Shown here: one piece after another, positions 4,568-5,570 of the stretch
Numbering within the stretch: the first letter of the stretch is position 1
Layout of the letters: each line of letters opens with the position of its first letter
Origin: Candidatus Magasanikiibacteriota bacterium
GTDB lineage: Bacteria > Patescibacteriota > Patescibacteriia > Magasanikbacterales > UBA922
DNA length: 5,570 nt
Direction of reading: 5' to 3'
Assembly (NCBI GenBank): GCA_023246555.1
Contig: JAHFIC010000044.1
Location: 1-5,570, forward strand
Translations under genes and position numbers: made by a program
Notes under the pieces: model-generated
What the model saw: only the letters and a program-made list of their open reading frames with translations
Told to the model about the DNA's origin: nothing
Databases searched by the model: none

Positions 4568-5311
4568 ATGAAATATCTTTTTGCCAATTGGAAAATGTAT
4601 CTTGGTGTAAAAGAATCTGTTGCGCTTGCAAAAACGATTGTCGCAATGACAAGAAAGATTCAAAAAAACAATCTTCGGTTGGCGCTTTTTCCAACATCGC
4701 TGGCGTTTACTGATGTTGTTTCCGTGTGCAAGGGATCTCGGGTCGCGGTCGGCGGACAAAATTGCGCATGGACTCCGGCAGGTGCCTACACAGGGGCGGT
4801 GTCGGCCCAGATGTTTCGTGATGCTGGCGCCGCGTATATGATTGTCGGGCATTCAGAGCGGCGGCATATTTTTGGCGAACGAGATTCTGATGTACGAAAA
4901 AAAATCGATGCCTGCCTCTCCGCGGGAATTATTCCGATTATCTGCATTGGGGAGACAAGGGAAGAGCGAGAAAATGGCAAGCGGCAGTATCGATTAAAAA
5001 AACAGTTGATGAGTGCCTGTCAGGGGCTTGATGTGAAAGACAATGAAATAATAATTGCCTACGAGCCGGTGTGGGCTATTGGCACAGGGGACGCGTGCGC
5101 TCCTGCCGATACCGACGATGTGCATGGATGGATTGCCCATGAACTTCGCTCATACACGAGCGCGCAGGTTCCGATTCTCTATGGCGGCAGTGTCGATGCA
5201 GAGAATGTGCACAATTATCTTGCTCTCGGTACCGTGCATGGGCTTTTGGTGGGTACGGCATCGACAAAGAAAGAGAGCCTCGCCGCAATTTTTCGTGCCG
5301 CGCGCGTATGA
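4568..5311 (+). CDS. tpiA: Triosephosphate isomerase
   Basis: TIM interconverts dihydroxyacetone phosphate and glyceraldehyde 3-phosphate in cytoplasmic glycolysis. The 247-residue length is normal for the (beta/alpha)8 barrel. Visible active-site residues are Asn7 and Lys9 in Ala-Asn-Trp-Lys-Met, the electrophile His95 in Gly-His-Ser-Glu-Arg-Arg (94-99), and the catalytic base Glu166 in Tyr-Glu-Pro-Val-Trp (165-169). The flexible lid continues Ala-Ile-Gly-Thr-Gly (170-174), and loop 7 is Tyr-Gly-Gly-Ser-Val (205-209). Phosphate-binding loop 8 reads Leu-Val-Gly229-Thr230-Ala-Ser, whereas most TIMs have Gly-Gly-Ala-Ser; a His also replaces the usual Asp before Gly-x-Leu-Val-Gly. The remaining catalytic set is complete, so activity is expected. 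The ATG at 4568 places the Asn-x-Lys motif at the usual distance. The gene follows the M16 gene after 55 nt, and its TGA stop overlaps the next ATG in an ATGA arrangement. Confidence 0.96.
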   Translation: MKYLFANWKMYLGVKESVALAKTIVAMTRKIQKNNLRLALFPTSLAFTDVVSVCKGSRVAVGGQNCAWTPAGAYTGAVSAQMFRDAGAAYMIVGHSERRHIFGERDSDVRKKIDACLSAGIIPIICIGETREERENGKRQYRLKKQLMSACQGLDVKDNEIIIAYEPVWAIGTGDACAPADTDDVHGWIAHELRSYTSAQVPILYGGSVDAENVHNYLALGTVHGLLVGTASTKKESLAAIFRAARV

Positions 5312-5570
5312 TTGCCATGCCTCTCGCGCTCATGGGGGCGTCGTTTATGGTTATCGCGACGATTATTCTTCGTCGATTTTCCCAACTGTCGCTTTTGGAC
5401 GTGGAAAATATTCCTCAGGTGAAGGAAGGGAAAAAGAAAGAAGAATTTTTGAAAAAAAAGATTGAGAAAAAAGTGACGGAAATGCAAAAGAACCGGAAAG
5501 CGCAATGGAAGCCCATTCTTCAGCAATTCAAAAACATACAGCTTGCCTTTCGCCGCTACGTGGGGAAGGT
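5308..5570 (+). CDS. Small membrane-anchored, lysine-rich protein, 3' truncated by window
   Basis: The frame opens at ATG 5308, overlapping the tpiA stop by 4 nt (ATGA), and stays open to the window end (87 codons plus 2 bases). Residues 2-20 form one hydrophobic, likely membrane-spanning helix, followed by Arg-Arg. Residues about 31-66 are rich in Lys and Glu with heptad-like spacing and could form a helical or coiled-coil cytoplasmic segment. Residues 67-87 are less charged and amphipathic, containing Phe-Arg-Arg-Tyr. I do not recognise the family. N-terminally anchored proteins of this shape in CPR genomes often continue into TPR or similar helical repeats, but the rest is outside the window. 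The ATGA overlap implies translational coupling with tpiA. Internal ATGs at 5317 and 5332 are possible starts, but 5308 is favoured by the overlap and by keeping the full hydrophobic helix. Confidence 0.75.
   Translation, partial: MIAMPLALMGASFMVIATIILRRFSQLSLLDVENIPQVKEGKKKEEFLKKKIEKKVTEMQKNRKAQWKPILQQFKNIQLAFRRYVGK

Noticed and set aside
5055..5465. Plus-strand open frame (136 codons) overlapping the tpiA 3' end and the next gene
   Set aside because: Most of it lies in another frame inside tpiA. The frame beginning at 5308 has an ATGA overlap and a clear membrane helix, so it is the better gene.
1..5570. CRISPR array, tRNA, rRNA, insertion sequence or phage module
   Set aside because: No regularly spaced direct repeats, cloverleaf, transposase or phage-type protein was seen on either strand; genes fill nearly the whole window.

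Overview
The window is a compact bacterial chromosome segment with about 50% G+C by eye, and every gene lies on the + strand. It holds seven genes, five of them complete. In order: the 3' end of a probable DNA polymerase III clamp-loader subunit; a seven-Asp-box beta-propeller lipoprotein; ribosome recycling factor (frr); a homodimeric-type glycyl-tRNA synthetase; an M16 zinc peptidase; triosephosphate isomerase (tpiA); and the first 87 codons of a small membrane-anchored, lysine-rich protein. Gaps are 7, 11, 69, 18 and 55 nt, and the last pair overlaps by 4 nt. No stretch over 300 bases lacks a gene. I see no tRNA, rRNA, CRISPR array or insertion sequence.

The short gaps, the near-absence of Shine-Dalgarno sites, the single-chain bacterial M16 peptidase, and housekeeping genes mixed with an accessory propeller lipoprotein suggest a Patescibacteria/CPR (Parcubacteria-like, possibly Uhrbacteria-type) genome. 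This is inferred from protein style and gene layout, with no search behind it. TGA ends tpiA and the tryptophans are TGG, so the UGA-recoding CPR lineages are unlikely.

The clear functional theme is housekeeping: replication (clamp loader), translation (RRF frees ribosomes after termination, GlyRS charges tRNA-Gly) and lower glycolysis (TIM). Interleaved are a surface propeller lipoprotein and a peptidase. The genes need not share a pathway.

The most unusual signals are non-genic or sub-genic. First, glyS carries a GC-rich palindrome in frame in the linker between its catalytic core and anticodon-binding domain; it looks like a REP/RPE-type element that became protein-coding. Second, -10-like boxes sit 6-10 nt before the start codons of three genes that lack a Shine-Dalgarno site, suggesting leaderless or near-leaderless transcripts; the M16 gene instead has a good Shine-Dalgarno and a GTG start. 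Third, the larger gaps contain short degenerate tandem repeats with an AGCTT core. Fourth, RRF and TIM each carry substitutions at normally conserved positions. I did not find a convincing new multi-gene system.
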